In this document: positions 27,986 through 37,958 of the stretch, piece by piece | How positions within the stretch are numbered: the first letter of the stretch is position 1 | How the letters are laid out: every line of letters starts with the position of its first letter | Assembly: GCF_016481285.1 (NCBI RefSeq) | Contig: NZ_JAENBP010000001.1 | Location: forward strand, 274,198-338,197 | Source: Streptococcus zalophi | GTDB taxonomy: Bacteria > Bacillota > Bacilli > Lactobacillales > Streptococcaceae | Length of the DNA: 64,000 nucleotides | Reading direction: 5' to 3' | Made by a program: the position numbers and the translations under genes | The notes under the pieces: generated by a model | Seen by the model: the letters and a program-made list of their open reading frames with translations, nothing else | Told to the model about the DNA's origin: nothing | Databases searched by the model: none

Positions 27986-29050
27986 TTAACGTCCTCTCTT
28001 TAAAATATCTACTGTGACATTGGAAGCATTAATAGCTGACAATGCTTTTTCAAGACTTTCCTCACTACCTTCTAAAATAGCAATCATCTCGCCAACAGGT
28101 GTATTGTCCAAAATTTCAATATTACCGTATAAAATATTAGCACTGATATCAAATTGCTTATAAATCCTATTGAGAATAGGTTCGTCTGTTGATGAGCCGA
28201 CATAATTTAATTTTACCAAGACAGCATTTTTCTGTAATTGTTGTACAATATCTTGTTTTTCAATTTTTGGCAAGGCTTCATCAATACCAGTTGCCACATT
28301 GATAAAGTCTTTTGTTAAGGTCTCTTTAGGATGTGAAAATATCTCTAGGATAGAGCCTTCTTCTATCAATTGTCCATTTTGCATAACAGCTACTCGGTGG
28401 CAAATATCCTTGACGATTTGCATCTCATGAGTGATTAAAACAATGGTTAAATCTAATTTTTTATTGAGATTTTGTAGTAAGGCTAAAATTTGTTTGGTTG
28501 TTTTTGGATCAAGAGCAGATGTTGATTCATCTGAAATCAAAATTTTAGGGTCGTTAGCCAGGGCACGAGCAATGGCAACACGTTGCTTTTGACCACCAGA
28601 TAATTGTGCAGGGTAACTATCAGAGCGATCCGATAATCCTACTAAATCTAGTAAATCTTGCACTTTTTGTTCTTTTTCAGTCTTACTTAGTGGTGAGTGT
28701 TTTAGAGCAAAGGCAATGTTTTCTCTTGCTGTTTTTTGAGCCATGAGATTAAAATGTTGAAAAATCATCCCAATATCACGACGTTTTTCACGCAGTTCTT
28801 TGGGACTAATTTGAATCTTGTTTTGGTCAAATGTCACATCACCATCGACGGTGATTTTACCTGCTGTTGGCACTTGTAAAAGATTTATCACGCGCACAAG
28901 TGTTGACTTCCCAGCACCTGAATAACCAACAATACCATAAATTTGTCCCTTATCAATCGTTAGACTAACATTTTTAACAGCTTCGATAACCTTATTTTTT
29001 TGACGAAAGGTAATGTCAATGTTATCTAAGGAGATAATGGTTTGAGCCAT
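27986..29050 (-). CDS. metN: methionine ABC transporter ATP-binding protein
   Basis: A 354-residue ATPase with a C-terminal NIL regulatory domain that senses cytosolic methionine (trans-inhibition in E. coli). Seen: Walker A GYSGAGKST, Q-loop IFQHFNLM, signature LSGGQKQR, Walker B ILISDESTSALD and H-loop LITHEM; the NIL domain spans about residues 275-350. It lies 92 nt after metQ, from which it is separated by a 10-bp hairpin, and abuts metI. Confidence 0.95.
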   Translation of the reverse strand: MAQTIISLDNIDITFRQKNKVIEAVKNVSLTIDKGQIYGIVGYSGAGKSTLVRVINLLQVPTAGKITVDGDVTFDQNKIQISPKELREKRRDIGMIFQHFNLMAQKTARENIAFALKHSPLSKTEKEQKVQDLLDLVGLSDRSDSYPAQLSGGQKQRVAIARALANDPKILISDESTSALDPKTTKQILALLQNLNKKLDLTIVLITHEMQIVKDICHRVAVMQNGQLIEEGSILEIFSHPKETLTKDFINVATGIDEALPKIEKQDIVQQLQKNAVLVKLNYVGSSTDEPILNRIYKQFDISANILYGNIEILDNTPVGEMIAILEGSEESLEKALSAINASNVTVDILKRGR

Positions 29051-29106
29051 AGTTATTCCCTTTCTTTCATTTCTTTTAAAATCTATTCATTAGAGGATAT
29101 AAGCAG

Positions 29107-29133
29107 ATTAAGCGTGCTATTCACACGCTTAAT
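29107..29133 (-). promoter_or_regulatory. intercistronic stem-loop between metQ and metN
   Basis: Perfect 10-bp stem ATTAAGCGTG / CACGCTTAAT with a 7-nt loop and no T tract on the minus strand. More likely a processing or stabilising stem that raises metQ over metNI than a full terminator. Confidence 0.6.
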
Positions 29134-29142
29134 TGTCTTATT

Positions 29143-29997
29143 TTACCAAACTGGTAAGTCAATACCATCTGAAGTCTCTTCGATGATTTTCTTAACATCA
29201 TCTGTTTGATAAGCTTCTACAACTTTTTTAATCAAGTCTGCTTTTTTAGATTTTTCCCAATCTTTTTGTCCAACAATAATATTAATCCATTGTTTTGAAT
29301 CATCATTGATTTCTTCTTTAAAGAGTGATGTTTCATAATCAATATTTGCTGGAACAGCATAGCTGTTGTTAACAATAGCTGCATCTGCTGAAATGAGTGA
29401 GCGAGCTGTTTGACTAGCTTCAAGTTCTTTAATATCTAAGTTTTTAGGATTTGATTTGATATTAGCAATGGTTGCCAGTTCATCACCTGAAACATCTAAC
29501 TCAATGAGCCCTGCAGATTGTAAGACGTATAAAGAACGACTTTCGTTAGTAGCATCATTTGGAACAGCAATTTGAGCACCATCTGGCAATTCTGAAACAT
29601 TTTGATATTTTGCTTTACCAGAAGCATCTGTTCCAGAAAATAGGTGAACTGGACTAATATACGTTTCAGCGATGGTCACTAAATCACCATTATTTTCATC
29701 ATTCCAATTGTTTAAAAAGTTGTAATGTTGAAAAGCATTAATGTCCACTTCACTATTTGCCAAAGCTTTGTTTGGTTGAGAGTATTCAGTGAATTCTACA
29801 AAATCAAGATCGATATCTTCTGATTCCAACAAGTCTTCAATTTTATCCCAACGTGCTTCATCAGATTCTGTCATTGACATCACACCGATTTTTAATGTTT
29901 TAGCATCATCGTCATCACTCTTAGCACCGCATGCTGTTAAAATAAATCCGGCCAATAATGTAATCGTCAGTAATGAAACTATTTTTTTAAATGACAT
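29143..29997 (-). CDS. metQ: methionine-binding lipoprotein MetQ
   Basis: A 284-residue substrate-binding lipoprotein (NlpA family). Seen: signal peptide with lipobox LTAC (Cys23), then LKIGVMSMTESDEARWDKIEDLLESEDIDLDFVEFTEY and ALANSEVDINAFQHYNFLNNWN, typical of MetQ; the binding site includes IAVPNDATNESRSLYVLQSAGLI. It is first in the operon, under a Met-box at 30087-30103, so it should be induced when methionine is scarce. Confidence 0.95.
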   Translation of the reverse strand: MSFKKIVSLLTITLLAGFILTACGAKSDDDDAKTLKIGVMSMTESDEARWDKIEDLLESEDIDLDFVEFTEYSQPNKALANSEVDINAFQHYNFLNNWNDENNGDLVTIAETYISPVHLFSGTDASGKAKYQNVSELPDGAQIAVPNDATNESRSLYVLQSAGLIELDVSGDELATIANIKSNPKNLDIKELEASQTARSLISADAAIVNNSYAVPANIDYETSLFKEEINDDSKQWINIIVGQKDWEKSKKADLIKKVVEAYQTDDVKKIIEETSDGIDLPVW

Positions 29998-30050
29998 AAT
30001 ATTTCCTCTTTTTCTTTTAATAAATGACTGGTCTTATTCTCTCATATCTT

Positions 30051-30103
30051 ATTATAAGAATCAAATTGTTATTCTATTGAATTTGTTATAGTTTTTAACT
30101 ATA
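30051..30103 (-). promoter_or_regulatory. Met-box and -10 of the metQNI promoter
   Basis: TATAGTTTTTAACTATA at 30087-30103 differs by one base from the streptococcal Met-box TATAGTTTNAAACTATA bound by the LysR regulator MtaR/MetR. A minus-strand TATAAT lies at 30051-30056 with a poor -35, so the box is centred near -50, fitting activation. Confidence 0.75.
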
Positions 30104-30114
30104 TCTAAGTTTAT

Positions 30115-30151
30115 AAAAAATGCCTGCTGTCAAAAACAAGACAGACAAGCA
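30115..30151 (-). terminator. terminator after galE
   Basis: Minus strand stem TGCTTG(T)CTGTC / GACAGCAGGCA with one bulge (30121-30131, 30140-30151), then TTTTTT (30115-30120). Confidence 0.8.
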
Positions 30152-30179
30152 TGTTATTTTTAAATCGCAAGAAAAATGG

Positions 30180-31181
30180 CTATTTTCTATCATCATACCC
30201 ATCAGGGTGGCTAGAATGCCAAGCCCAAGCTGTTTCAATAATTTTTTTAATATTATCAAACCGAGGCTTCCAGCCTAGAATTTCTCTTGCTTTTTTTGAA
30301 TCAGCAATAAGGGTATCTGGATCTCCCGGTCTTCTCTCACCAATTTCTGATGGAATGGGATGATTTGTCACTTCTCTAGCAGCTTCTAGGATTTCTAAGT
30401 TAGAAAAACCAGTTGATGACCCTAGATTAAAGGCTGTTGAAGGATTACCTTCACGTAAGTAATTAACCGCTAAAATATGAGCATCTGCCAAATCAAAAGG
30501 ATGAACATAATCTCTAATATTTGTACCATCTGGCGTCTTGTAATCATCACCAAAAATCATGATTTTGTCACGTTTTCCTTGTGCGACTTGTAAGATAATT
30601 GGTAAAAGATGGGTTTCAGGTCCATGATCTTCTCCGATAGAACCGTCTGGTTTTGCTCCTGCAACATTAAAATAACGAAGCGCTACTGATTTTAAACCAT
30701 AGGCACTATCAGCCCATTTCATGATTGTTTCCATCATCAACTTACTTTCTCCGTAAGGATTGATTGGTTTTTGATTATCATCTTCTTGAATTGGCATTTT
30801 TTCTGGGATACCATAGGTTGCTGCTGTTGATGAAAAAACAATATTTTTAATCTCACATTCACGCATCACTTCTAGTAGAGAAATCATTCCTGCCGTATTA
30901 TTATTGAAATATTTTAAAGGATCACTCATCGACTCAGCCACAAGTGAAAAGGCAGCAAAGTGAATAACAGCATCGATATCTGGATGTTTTGAGAAGACTT
31001 GTCGCATAAAGTCTTTGTCTGCTAAATCACCTTCATAAAACACCGCATCAGAATGAACAGCATCACGATGACCCGTCACTAAATTATCGACCACAACAAC
31101 TTGTTCATCCCCTTTTTCAATCAAACGATCAACCATGTGTGATCCAATATAGCCAGCACCACCAAGTACTAAAATAGTCAT
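30180..31181 (-). CDS. galE: UDP-glucose 4-epimerase
   Basis: A 333-residue short-chain dehydrogenase-fold enzyme interconverting UDP-galactose and UDP-glucose in the Leloir pathway. Seen: NAD site GGAGYIGSH (residues 7-15), SSTAATYG and the catalytic YGESK (Tyr-x-x-x-Lys), then [14 protein letters not shown]. Last gene of galKTE, starting 1 nt after the galT stop, with GGAG inside the galT end. Confidence 0.95.
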   Translation of the reverse strand: MTILVLGGAGYIGSHMVDRLIEKGDEQVVVVDNLVTGHRDAVHSDAVFYEGDLADKDFMRQVFSKHPDIDAVIHFAAFSLVAESMSDPLKYFNNNTAGMISLLEVMRECEIKNIVFSSTAATYGIPEKMPIQEDDNQKPINPYGESKLMMETIMKWADSAYGLKSVALRYFNVAGAKPDGSIGEDHGPETHLLPIILQVAQGKRDKIMIFGDDYKTPDGTNIRDYVHPFDLADAHILAVNYLREGNPSTAFNLGSSTGFSNLEILEAAREVTNHPIPSEIGERRPGDPDTLIADSKKAREILGWKPRFDNIKKIIETAWAWHSSHPDGYDDRK

Positions 31182-31182
31182 T

Positions 31183-32667
31183 TTAATCTCCTTTTATAAT
31201 CCCAACACTTCTCACGAAAGCCATAAAGGCCTCTTGACCAGCTTTTGTCCGTTTATAGACACCAGCATCTTCAAGAACACGAGCAAAAACAAGACCCATT
31301 TCTTGTTTGACAATGTCTGATACTGTCTCTGGGTCAAACTGACCATACTTGGCTTTAATGTCATCAGCCCAAGTTTTGTGATAGTCTTTTAAATCATTTT
31401 CTTTTTCCAATAAATAACGTTCAACATCCAAGAGCTCATCTTTTAGACGAGGTGGTAAAATAGCTAACCCCATCACTTCAATGAGTCCAATATTTTCTTT
31501 TTTGATGTGTTGTACATCTGGATGTGGGTGATATATCCCGTCTGGAAATTCTTCTGACGTATGATTATCTCTTAAGACAAGATCAAGCTCATATAAACCA
31601 TTGTTTTTTCTAGCAATGGGAGTAACGGTATGGTGTTCTTCACTGCCGGTCTTTGCAATGATATCTTGGCTCACATCAGAATAATCTTTCCAAGCTAGGC
31701 GAATTTTTTCTGCCAAAGCAACTAATTCTTCTTTATGATCACCTCTTAGACGAAGAACAGACATCGGCCACTTCACAATACCAGCTTGAATGTTTTCAAA
31801 CCCTTCAAATGAAAAAGAATTGTCTAGCGGTGCCACTTCCATCGGAAAAGTGTGTTTGCCTGCTTGGTAATGATTATGTGTCAAAATAGACCCACCAACA
31901 ATTGGTAAATCGGCATTACTACCAACGAAATAAGTTGGGAAAATATCAACAATGTCTAACAACTGTTCAAAGGTTTTTTGACTAATCACCATAGGAACAT
32001 GTTCAGTGTTTAACAAGATACTATGTTCATTAAAATAGGCATAAGGTGAATATTGAAATCCCCATTTTTCATCACCTAAATCAAGTCTGATGATGCGATG
32101 GTTAGCTCTTGCTGGATGATTGATTCTGCCTTGATAGCCTTCGTTTTCAACACAAAGTTGACACATGGGATAGCTAGTGCTTTTCATTTGTTTTGCCATG
32201 GCAATCGCTTTTGGATCTTTTTCAGGCTTTGATAGGTTAATCGTAATCTCTAAATGGCCATAATCAGTCGCCACTTGATAATAAATATTTTTAGCAATAG
32301 CTTTTAACTTAATGTAATCATTTTTTTGACTGAGCTGATAAAAATCAGAAATAGCTTGCTTTTTATCAGTTGCATACGTTTGCCAAAAATCATGATTAAG
32401 CTGACTAGGTATTGGGGTGATAAAATTCATCAATTCAGCACCTAAGGTATCTTTTTCTTCTTGGAGCACTCCTACTTTACCATTTGTAACAGCTAAGGCA
32501 ACCAATTCATCTTTTAAAGCAATAAGCTCGGTCAACTCAGTTTCTTTCTGAGTATTTTCTTCTCCTACTAGAGCCAAGATGCGATTTCTTAGATAAATAG
32601 CATCTAAAGGCGTGTAATGAGAATTTTCGATAACTTTATCAACAAAGACGTCTATTATTGTTTTCAT
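31183..32667 (-). CDS. galT: galactose-1-phosphate uridylyltransferase (family 2)
   Basis: A 494-residue family 2 GalT that moves UMP from UDP-glucose to galactose-1-phosphate. Seen: [26 protein letters not shown], the active-site-like [14 protein letters not shown] and [36 protein letters not shown]. The start at 32667 lies 4 nt after the galK stop (TAAGACTATG) and has little Shine-Dalgarno signal, so translation is probably coupled to galK. A longer frame reaching 32700 inside galK is not supported. Confidence 0.93.
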   Translation of the reverse strand: MKTIIDVFVDKVIENSHYTPLDAIYLRNRILALVGEENTQKETELTELIALKDELVALAVTNGKVGVLQEEKDTLGAELMNFITPIPSQLNHDFWQTYATDKKQAISDFYQLSQKNDYIKLKAIAKNIYYQVATDYGHLEITINLSKPEKDPKAIAMAKQMKSTSYPMCQLCVENEGYQGRINHPARANHRIIRLDLGDEKWGFQYSPYAYFNEHSILLNTEHVPMVISQKTFEQLLDIVDIFPTYFVGSNADLPIVGGSILTHNHYQAGKHTFPMEVAPLDNSFSFEGFENIQAGIVKWPMSVLRLRGDHKEELVALAEKIRLAWKDYSDVSQDIIAKTGSEEHHTVTPIARKNNGLYELDLVLRDNHTSEEFPDGIYHPHPDVQHIKKENIGLIEVMGLAILPPRLKDELLDVERYLLEKENDLKDYHKTWADDIKAKYGQFDPETVSDIVKQEMGLVFARVLEDAGVYKRTKAGQEAFMAFVRSVGIIKGD

Positions 32668-32671
32668 AGTC

Positions 32672-33844
32672 TTATTTTCTTGATAGGACACGTGAGCCAC
32701 CTGCTACTTCAGCTATGTAAAAGTCTGGGGCATAACCAATTTTTTCTGTGTAGATTTTGCCTACATTTTCTTTAAATTGATCAACTTTGTCTTTAGCAAC
32801 AATAGCAATACCACAGCCACCAAATCCTGCACCTGTCATACGGGCACCAAGTACCCCCTCTTGTTCCCATGCAGTGTGTGCTAAGGTATCAAGTTCGATA
32901 CCTGTGACTTCATAATCATGCTCTAAAGACACATGAGAAGCATTCACTAGACGACCAAATCTTTCTAAATCACCTGCTGCTAAGGCTTCACGCGCTTCAA
33001 GTGTTCTTTGGTTTTCAAGAACAGCGTGACGAGCACGTTTTAGACGATTTTCGTCTTTAATCAAATAAGCATATTCATCAAAAGCTTTGGCATCTAATTC
33101 ACCAAGTGTTTTAATATCTAAGACAGTGTTTAATTCTTCAACAGCCATCTCACATTCGCTACGGCGCTCGTTGTATTTTGAATCTGCCAATTCGCGACGT
33201 TTATTGGTGTTCATGATAACGATAACGTTATCTCCCAAGTCAAGTGGTACTAAGTCATACTCTAAGGTGTTCGTATCAAGATAAATAGCGCGATTATCAG
33301 CACCCATACCAATCGCAAATTGATCCATAATGCCTGAGTTAACTCCGATAAAGTTGTTTTCGGTTTGTTTACCAATTTTTACAAGGTCTATGCGTTCTAA
33401 TTTAAGAGCAAATAATTCTTCTGCAATAATACCAATCAACAGTTCTAATGATGCTGATGATGATAAACCTGCACCATTTGGAATGTTACCATAAACATAG
33501 ATATCCATACCAAAGTCGATAGTATGACCAGCTTCTTTCAAGAATTTAAGAACACCCTTAGCATAGTTTGTCCAATTGTCTTTCTTGTCAAAAACCAGAT
33601 TGTTTAAGTCAACTTCAATAATACCTAGATCTTCAAAGTTTGCTGAATAAAAACGTAAGGTTTGATCATCACGTTTTCTAGCTGCACCGTATGTTCCAAT
33701 AGTGATGGCTGCTGGAAAAACATGGCCGCCATTATAATCAGTATGTTCACCAATCAAATTGATACGTCCTGGTGAGAAAAAAGTGGCATCTGCTTCAGCA
33801 TTAAAAACAGCTGAAAAAGCTTGTTGTAGTTCTTGAATGTCCAT
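32672..33844 (-). CDS. galK: galactokinase
   Basis: A 390-residue GHMP kinase that phosphorylates galactose at C1. Seen: [23 protein letters not shown] (galactokinase signature), ATP site [17 protein letters not shown], and the C-terminal [23 protein letters not shown] before the ATG. First gene of galKTE behind a TTGACT-17-TAAAAT promoter and a GalR-type palindrome. Confidence 0.96.
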   Translation of the reverse strand: MDIQELQQAFSAVFNAEADATFFSPGRINLIGEHTDYNGGHVFPAAITIGTYGAARKRDDQTLRFYSANFEDLGIIEVDLNNLVFDKKDNWTNYAKGVLKFLKEAGHTIDFGMDIYVYGNIPNGAGLSSSASLELLIGIIAEELFALKLERIDLVKIGKQTENNFIGVNSGIMDQFAIGMGADNRAIYLDTNTLEYDLVPLDLGDNVIVIMNTNKRRELADSKYNERRSECEMAVEELNTVLDIKTLGELDAKAFDEYAYLIKDENRLKRARHAVLENQRTLEAREALAAGDLERFGRLVNASHVSLEHDYEVTGIELDTLAHTAWEQEGVLGARMTGAGFGGCGIAIVAKDKVDQFKENVGKIYTEKIGYAPDFYIAEVAGGSRVLSRK

Positions 33845-33883
33845 AAGGTTCTCCTTTAAAATTTATGATAATGGTTCATTCTT

Positions 33884-33912
33884 ATTTTACGCTTTAGAAA
33901 ATCTAAAGTCAA
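33884..33912 (-). promoter_or_regulatory. galKTE promoter
   Basis: Minus strand TTGACT (33907-33912), 17 bp, TAAAAT (33884-33889). Confidence 0.8.
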
Positions 33913-33917
33913 TTATT

Positions 33918-33935
33918 TTAGTAAAATTTTACTAA
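33918..33935. promoter_or_regulatory. probable GalR operator
   Basis: Perfect 18-bp palindrome TTAGTAAAATTTTACTAA, 5 bp upstream of the galK -35 and 15 bp upstream of the galR extended -10 (TGATATAAT, 33951-33959). It could control both directions. Confidence 0.75.
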
Positions 33936-33983
33936 TTTTTTTATTTTTTATGATATAATAAAAACGACTAAAGGAGAAGGGTT

Positions 33984-34985
33984 ATGGCAACGATTAAAGA
34001 TATCGCTAAAGCAGCAAAGGTCTCAATAGCTACTGTATCACGTGTTCTTAGTCAAGACGACACTCTTTCAGTTAGCCCAAAGACCAGAGAAAAAATTCTA
34101 ACAGCTGCAGAAAAACTCAACTATACCAAACACCAAAAAAATAGTAAAAAAAATGGTCAGAAAAAAACCATTGCTATTTTGCAGTGGTATAGTGAACAAG
34201 AAGAACTTAATGACCTTTATTATTATGCCATTCGTGTTGGCATTGAAAAAAGAGCTCAAGAATTAGGTTATGATATCTTGCGCTTTTTCAATAATGCTAT
34301 TTTTTCAATAGACACTAATATTGCTGGTATTCTTGCTATTGGCAAATTTAGTCAGAAACAGATTGAAAAATTGGAAAAAATCACTTCAACTTTGATTTTT
34401 GTGGATAGTGACACACTGAACTATGGCTATTCGTGTGTTACCACCGACTTTGATAGTTCAGTCATTAATACTATTGATTATTTTTTAAACAAAAATTTAT
34501 CTGATATTGGGATGATAGCAGGTGAGGAGTCGACTAGTGATGGCTTAGAACATTTAATTGATCAACGTTTTCGAACCTTTAAAAACTACATGAGTGAATT
34601 AGGCATCTACAAAGCAAAATCAGTCTATGTAGGACCATTTTCAACCCAGTCTGGCTATAACTTGATGCAAAAAGCCATTCAAGAATTGGGAAATGAACTT
34701 CCACAAGCCTTTTTCATAGCTAATGATACTTTGGCTGTTGGGGCTTTAAAGGCCTTACAAGAAGCAAAGATTGCTGTGCCTGAAAGAGTGAGTCTCATTG
34801 CCTTTAACGACACCCCTATCACGAAACAAGTTTTTCCAGCCCTATCTAGTGTCACTGTTTATACTGAGGAGATGGGGAAAATCGCAGTCGATTTGATGAC
34901 ACAAACCTTATCGCCAAATCCTCCAAAAATTGCTTCAATGGTTAGACTAGCGACCAAGTTAACCATCAGAGATAGTTGCCTCTAA
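33984..34985 (+). CDS. galR: galactose operon regulator GalR (LacI family)
   Basis: A 333-residue LacI/GalR protein. Seen: N-terminal helix-turn-helix ATIKDIAKAAKVSIATVSRVL (2-22), the hinge region, and a periplasmic-binding-protein-like sugar domain with FFIANDTLAVGALKALQEAKIAVPERVSLIAFND. AAAGGAG before the ATG. Divergent from galKTE with a shared palindrome, so it is the local regulator. In streptococci GalR can act as activator as well as repressor. Confidence 0.92.
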   Translation: MATIKDIAKAAKVSIATVSRVLSQDDTLSVSPKTREKILTAAEKLNYTKHQKNSKKNGQKKTIAILQWYSEQEELNDLYYYAIRVGIEKRAQELGYDILRFFNNAIFSIDTNIAGILAIGKFSQKQIEKLEKITSTLIFVDSDTLNYGYSCVTTDFDSSVINTIDYFLNKNLSDIGMIAGEESTSDGLEHLIDQRFRTFKNYMSELGIYKAKSVYVGPFSTQSGYNLMQKAIQELGNELPQAFFIANDTLAVGALKALQEAKIAVPERVSLIAFNDTPITKQVFPALSSVTVYTEEMGKIAVDLMTQTLSPNPPKIASMVRLATKLTIRDSCL

Positions 34986-34987
34986 TA

Positions 34988-35015
34988 AAAAACCACGATA
35001 TTTATCGTGGTTTTT
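34988..35015. terminator. bidirectional terminator after galR
   Basis: Stem AAAAACCACGATA / TATCGTGGTTTTT (34988-35000, 35003-35015), directly after the galR stop. Confidence 0.85.
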
Positions 35016-35088
35016 AAAATATGAAAGGGTTAGTGACATTGTAAACCAAATCTTGATATAAGATTTTTGATAAAATAGTTCTAACTCA

Positions 35089-36744
35089 CTAATGTTTTGC
35101 TACAAAATCATCTAAATGTATCTGGCTATCTAATCGTTCTGCCAGTGTTTCCGATAGATGATGTGTTACAAAAAGAATTGTTTTGTTAGGTTGTTTTAAG
35201 AGCTCTTCTTCAATCAATTTACGATTATCTTTGTCGATAGCAGATGTTCCTTCGTCAATGAGCCAGACAGGTTTATCCTCCAATAATAATCGTGCCAATA
35301 AAATACGCTGTTTTTGACCGCTTGATATATCTTGGGTAATCTGAGATAGCCTTGTTTCTAATCCCTTGTCTAAATCACTGACCCAATTCTTCAAGTGTAA
35401 GATATCTAGTACTCGATCAATCTCTGATTGCTCAACTTCTTTTCCTAAAGTCAAATTAAATCTTAGACTTTCATTGAAAATATGGTCATCAGCAGACACA
35501 TAGCTAATATTGTCGTTTAAGGACTGCCTATCAATCTCTAGAAGAGAAATCCCATTGAAACTGATAGTCCCTGAATCAGGAAAGAGTTCTCCTTTGATAA
35601 GTTTGAGGAGTGATGATTTTCCAACTCCCGATGTTCCAGTCAAAGCATATTTTTTATTTTTTTCAAAATGAAGAGTCAGATGCTCAAAAACCACTTGCTG
35701 TTCTCTTTTTAGTGTCAACTGATTGAGTGAAATATCTCCATTAACAAAAGAAATGTTCCCAGCTGGTTTAGAAAAATTGTTTAGTTGCCAATCTGCATCA
35801 ATAGCGTTAAATTTTTCAAAAATCTTATCAACAGATTTAAATTCAGTATAATTGGCTGTTAGTCCTGTCAAACCGGCAAAAATAATTGAAGCAAAATACT
35901 GAGAAGAAGAAACACCACCGATAGGCATTAAGCGATAAAAGTAAAGGACGCCTGAATGTATGAGAATGACAATTTGGCTGATGAAACTCGTGCCATTTTG
36001 AACAGACATAAGCCCTCCCAATGACTTAGCATAGTCGATTTTGGCATTGGCATATTGATGGGAGAAATTCATGATTTTTCGAGTCATAAATCCAATTTTA
36101 TTTGCATTTGATAAATTACGGTAACCACTCAACACATCGTCTATAGCTTGAACTAACTCTTCATTTTTTTCAGTGAAGGTTACAGCTTTTTTCTCCATAC
36201 TTGCTGCAAAAAGTTTTGGCAATTTTACCATCATAAGAAAGAAAATCGCAATAGTAAACAGTAAAGAGTAATGAAAACTTAGAAAAGCTACAATGGCAAA
36301 GACAATGTTTAATGCTTGCATGACCATTAATTCCAAGGTTTCAAAACCAAGGTCAATAATGGTGTTAATATCATTAGTCAGCCACGATAGATAAGTGGCT
36401 TGATTTTTCTTCTCATAATTAAGAATGCCTGCTTGTTCAAGTTTTAAAGCAATATCCTTTCGAATTTCTATTGCCATCATTTGAATAGCTTTTTCATTAG
36501 CCTTGGCTCCTTGATAGATTTGGATAACCCATAAAATATTTACTGCTAAGATAGATAAGCTATAAAGAATAAATCCTTTTAAATCAAAAGATACCAAAGT
36601 TGTAATCGCTCGTGCACTTAAAATACCATTTAAAAACACACAAACCGAATTCACTAGAATCCAAAAAAGCCAAATGCTATTCTCTTTTTTACATCTCCAT
36701 AAATAAGTCTTAATTGTTACTTTATTTTCCAATAAATTCTCCAA
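35089..36744 (-). CDS. half-size ABC exporter, orphan
   Basis: A 551-residue fused permease-ATPase. Seen: six TMs in the first 290 residues (ABC transporter type 1 fold), Walker A GTSGVGKSS near residue 370, signature ISSGQKQR, Walker B VWLIDEGTSAID and H-loop VTHHLSE. It must form a homodimer or pair with a partner elsewhere, since no second half-transporter gene is adjacent. The C-terminal part resembles CydC/LagD-like exporters, but no peptidase domain or peptide gene is present. It is 29 nt downstream of galM's stop region on the same strand. Substrate unknown. Confidence 0.85.
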   Translation of the reverse strand: MENLLENKVTIKTYLWRCKKENSIWLFWILVNSVCVFLNGILSARAITTLVSFDLKGFILYSLSILAVNILWVIQIYQGAKANEKAIQMMAIEIRKDIALKLEQAGILNYEKKNQATYLSWLTNDINTIIDLGFETLELMVMQALNIVFAIVAFLSFHYSLLFTIAIFFLMMVKLPKLFAASMEKKAVTFTEKNEELVQAIDDVLSGYRNLSNANKIGFMTRKIMNFSHQYANAKIDYAKSLGGLMSVQNGTSFISQIVILIHSGVLYFYRLMPIGGVSSSQYFASIIFAGLTGLTANYTEFKSVDKIFEKFNAIDADWQLNNFSKPAGNISFVNGDISLNQLTLKREQQVVFEHLTLHFEKNKKYALTGTSGVGKSSLLKLIKGELFPDSGTISFNGISLLEIDRQSLNDNISYVSADDHIFNESLRFNLTLGKEVEQSEIDRVLDILHLKNWVSDLDKGLETRLSQITQDISSGQKQRILLARLLLEDKPVWLIDEGTSAIDKDNRKLIEEELLKQPNKTILFVTHHLSETLAERLDSQIHLDDFVAKH

Positions 36745-36773
36745 TCACACTAGTCTCAAATATTTTCTAACAA

Positions 36774-37808
36774 TTATATTTCTTTTGTGTATGAAAAAGT
36801 AATGCTATGTGTCACTGTTTCTCCTTTTTTAATAACAGTATTACCAAAATCAGGATGGTTGATGGCATCAGGTAGAGTCTGAGCTTCCATAGCTACACCT
36901 TCATGTTTTTTATTTTCAAGACCATGATCTCGTGAAAAATAAACATTGTCTTCAGGGAAGTTAAAAGTATAAACAACTAAGGCGTTTCTATCAGAGTAGA
37001 TAGAGATGGTATCGTGACTATCTTTATCTCTTAAAACAGCAATCGGTTGATTGTCTTTTGAGCTGACAAGAAAGGCGTCGTCAATACCACCAGTTGCTTC
37101 AATGGCAGGAATGAGAGGCTTAAAGCTTCTAAAGTCATAAGGAGTAGCTGCTACTTCTTTTTTCACACCAGTTGGAATGAGGGTGTCATCTGATTCCAGT
37201 ACCTGTTCTGCATTTATTTTTAATTCATGACTTGACAAATCTTGTTTATCACTAAGATTGAAATAGACATGATTTGTTGGATTAAACAAAGTGTCTTTTG
37301 TAACGTCTGTCGCGGTGTAAGAAACGGTTAACTTGTTTTGATTATCTAGTAGGTATAAGGCGGTAACTGTCATATCACCTGGAAAATCATCGATTTCTTC
37401 TTTGGCGTGATAGGTGAATTTAACACCTATTTTGTCATTGTCTTCAACCAACTCATAATCCCAATGTTGACGATGAAAACCATTTGGTCCACCATGTAGA
37501 GCATTGCCATTATTATTTTGAGCCACTTGATAATCTTGGTCTGAAATACTAAATTGACCATTTTTGATGCGTCCTGCCACACGTCCAATAGACTGACCTG
37601 CAGCAATACCGTTTTGATTGTAGTGACTTGGTGTATCAAAACCTAAGACGATATTTTTCTTGGAACCATCTGCTTGAGGGACTAAAAAGGCTTGCCAAGT
37701 AGCACCTAAGGTTATTAGATGTGCTTCTACACCATTATCATTGATAAGTCGAATTTGAGTGACTTCTTTATCTTTGATTGTTTCAATCACTTTTGTTGTT
37801 ATTTCCAT
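36774..37808 (-). CDS. galM: aldose 1-epimerase (galactose mutarotase)
   Basis: A 344-residue mutarotase converting beta- to alpha-D-galactose for GalK. Seen: GQSIGRVAGRIKNGQFSI, NALHGGPNGFHRQHWDYE with the catalytic His, NPTNHVYFNLS and the end FPEDNVYFSRDHGLENKKHEGVAMEAQ. The start is the ATG at 37808 with AAGGAG; an in-frame TTG further up would sit on the ribosome site. It is split from galKTE by an exporter and galR. Confidence 0.93.
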   Translation of the reverse strand: MEITTKVIETIKDKEVTQIRLINDNGVEAHLITLGATWQAFLVPQADGSKKNIVLGFDTPSHYNQNGIAAGQSIGRVAGRIKNGQFSISDQDYQVAQNNNGNALHGGPNGFHRQHWDYELVEDNDKIGVKFTYHAKEEIDDFPGDMTVTALYLLDNQNKLTVSYTATDVTKDTLFNPTNHVYFNLSDKQDLSSHELKINAEQVLESDDTLIPTGVKKEVAATPYDFRSFKPLIPAIEATGGIDDAFLVSSKDNQPIAVLRDKDSHDTISIYSDRNALVVYTFNFPEDNVYFSRDHGLENKKHEGVAMEAQTLPDAINHPDFGNTVIKKGETVTHSITFSYTKEI

Positions 37809-37862
37809 AGTAATCTCCTTCAAAAGTTATAACTATTCTTATTGTACAACTTAATATATTAA

Positions 37863-37878
37863 AAGTAAACGTTTTCTA
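37863..37878. promoter_or_regulatory. possible cre upstream of galM
   Basis: AAGTAAACGTTTTCTA keeps the AAACGTTT centre with about two mismatches to the cre consensus, 55 bp before the galM ATG. Confidence 0.4.
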
Positions 37879-37921
37879 GTGAATCACCTTTGTATCTAAG
37901 GCAAATAGTTTGAATTTTTTC

Positions 37922-37952
37922 AAAAAAAGCCTAACGACAAACGTTAGACTTT
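37922..37952 (-). terminator. terminator after leuS
   Basis: Minus strand GTCTAACG / CGTTAGGC (core 37931-37936, 37942-37947), then TTTTTTT. Confidence 0.85.
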
Positions 37953-37958
37953 TGATTC

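Noticed and set aside
32668..32700. Upstream GTG start of galT inside galK
   Set aside because: The ATG at 32667 fits the normal GalT length; the extension would overlap the galK C-terminal motif region without a ribosome site.
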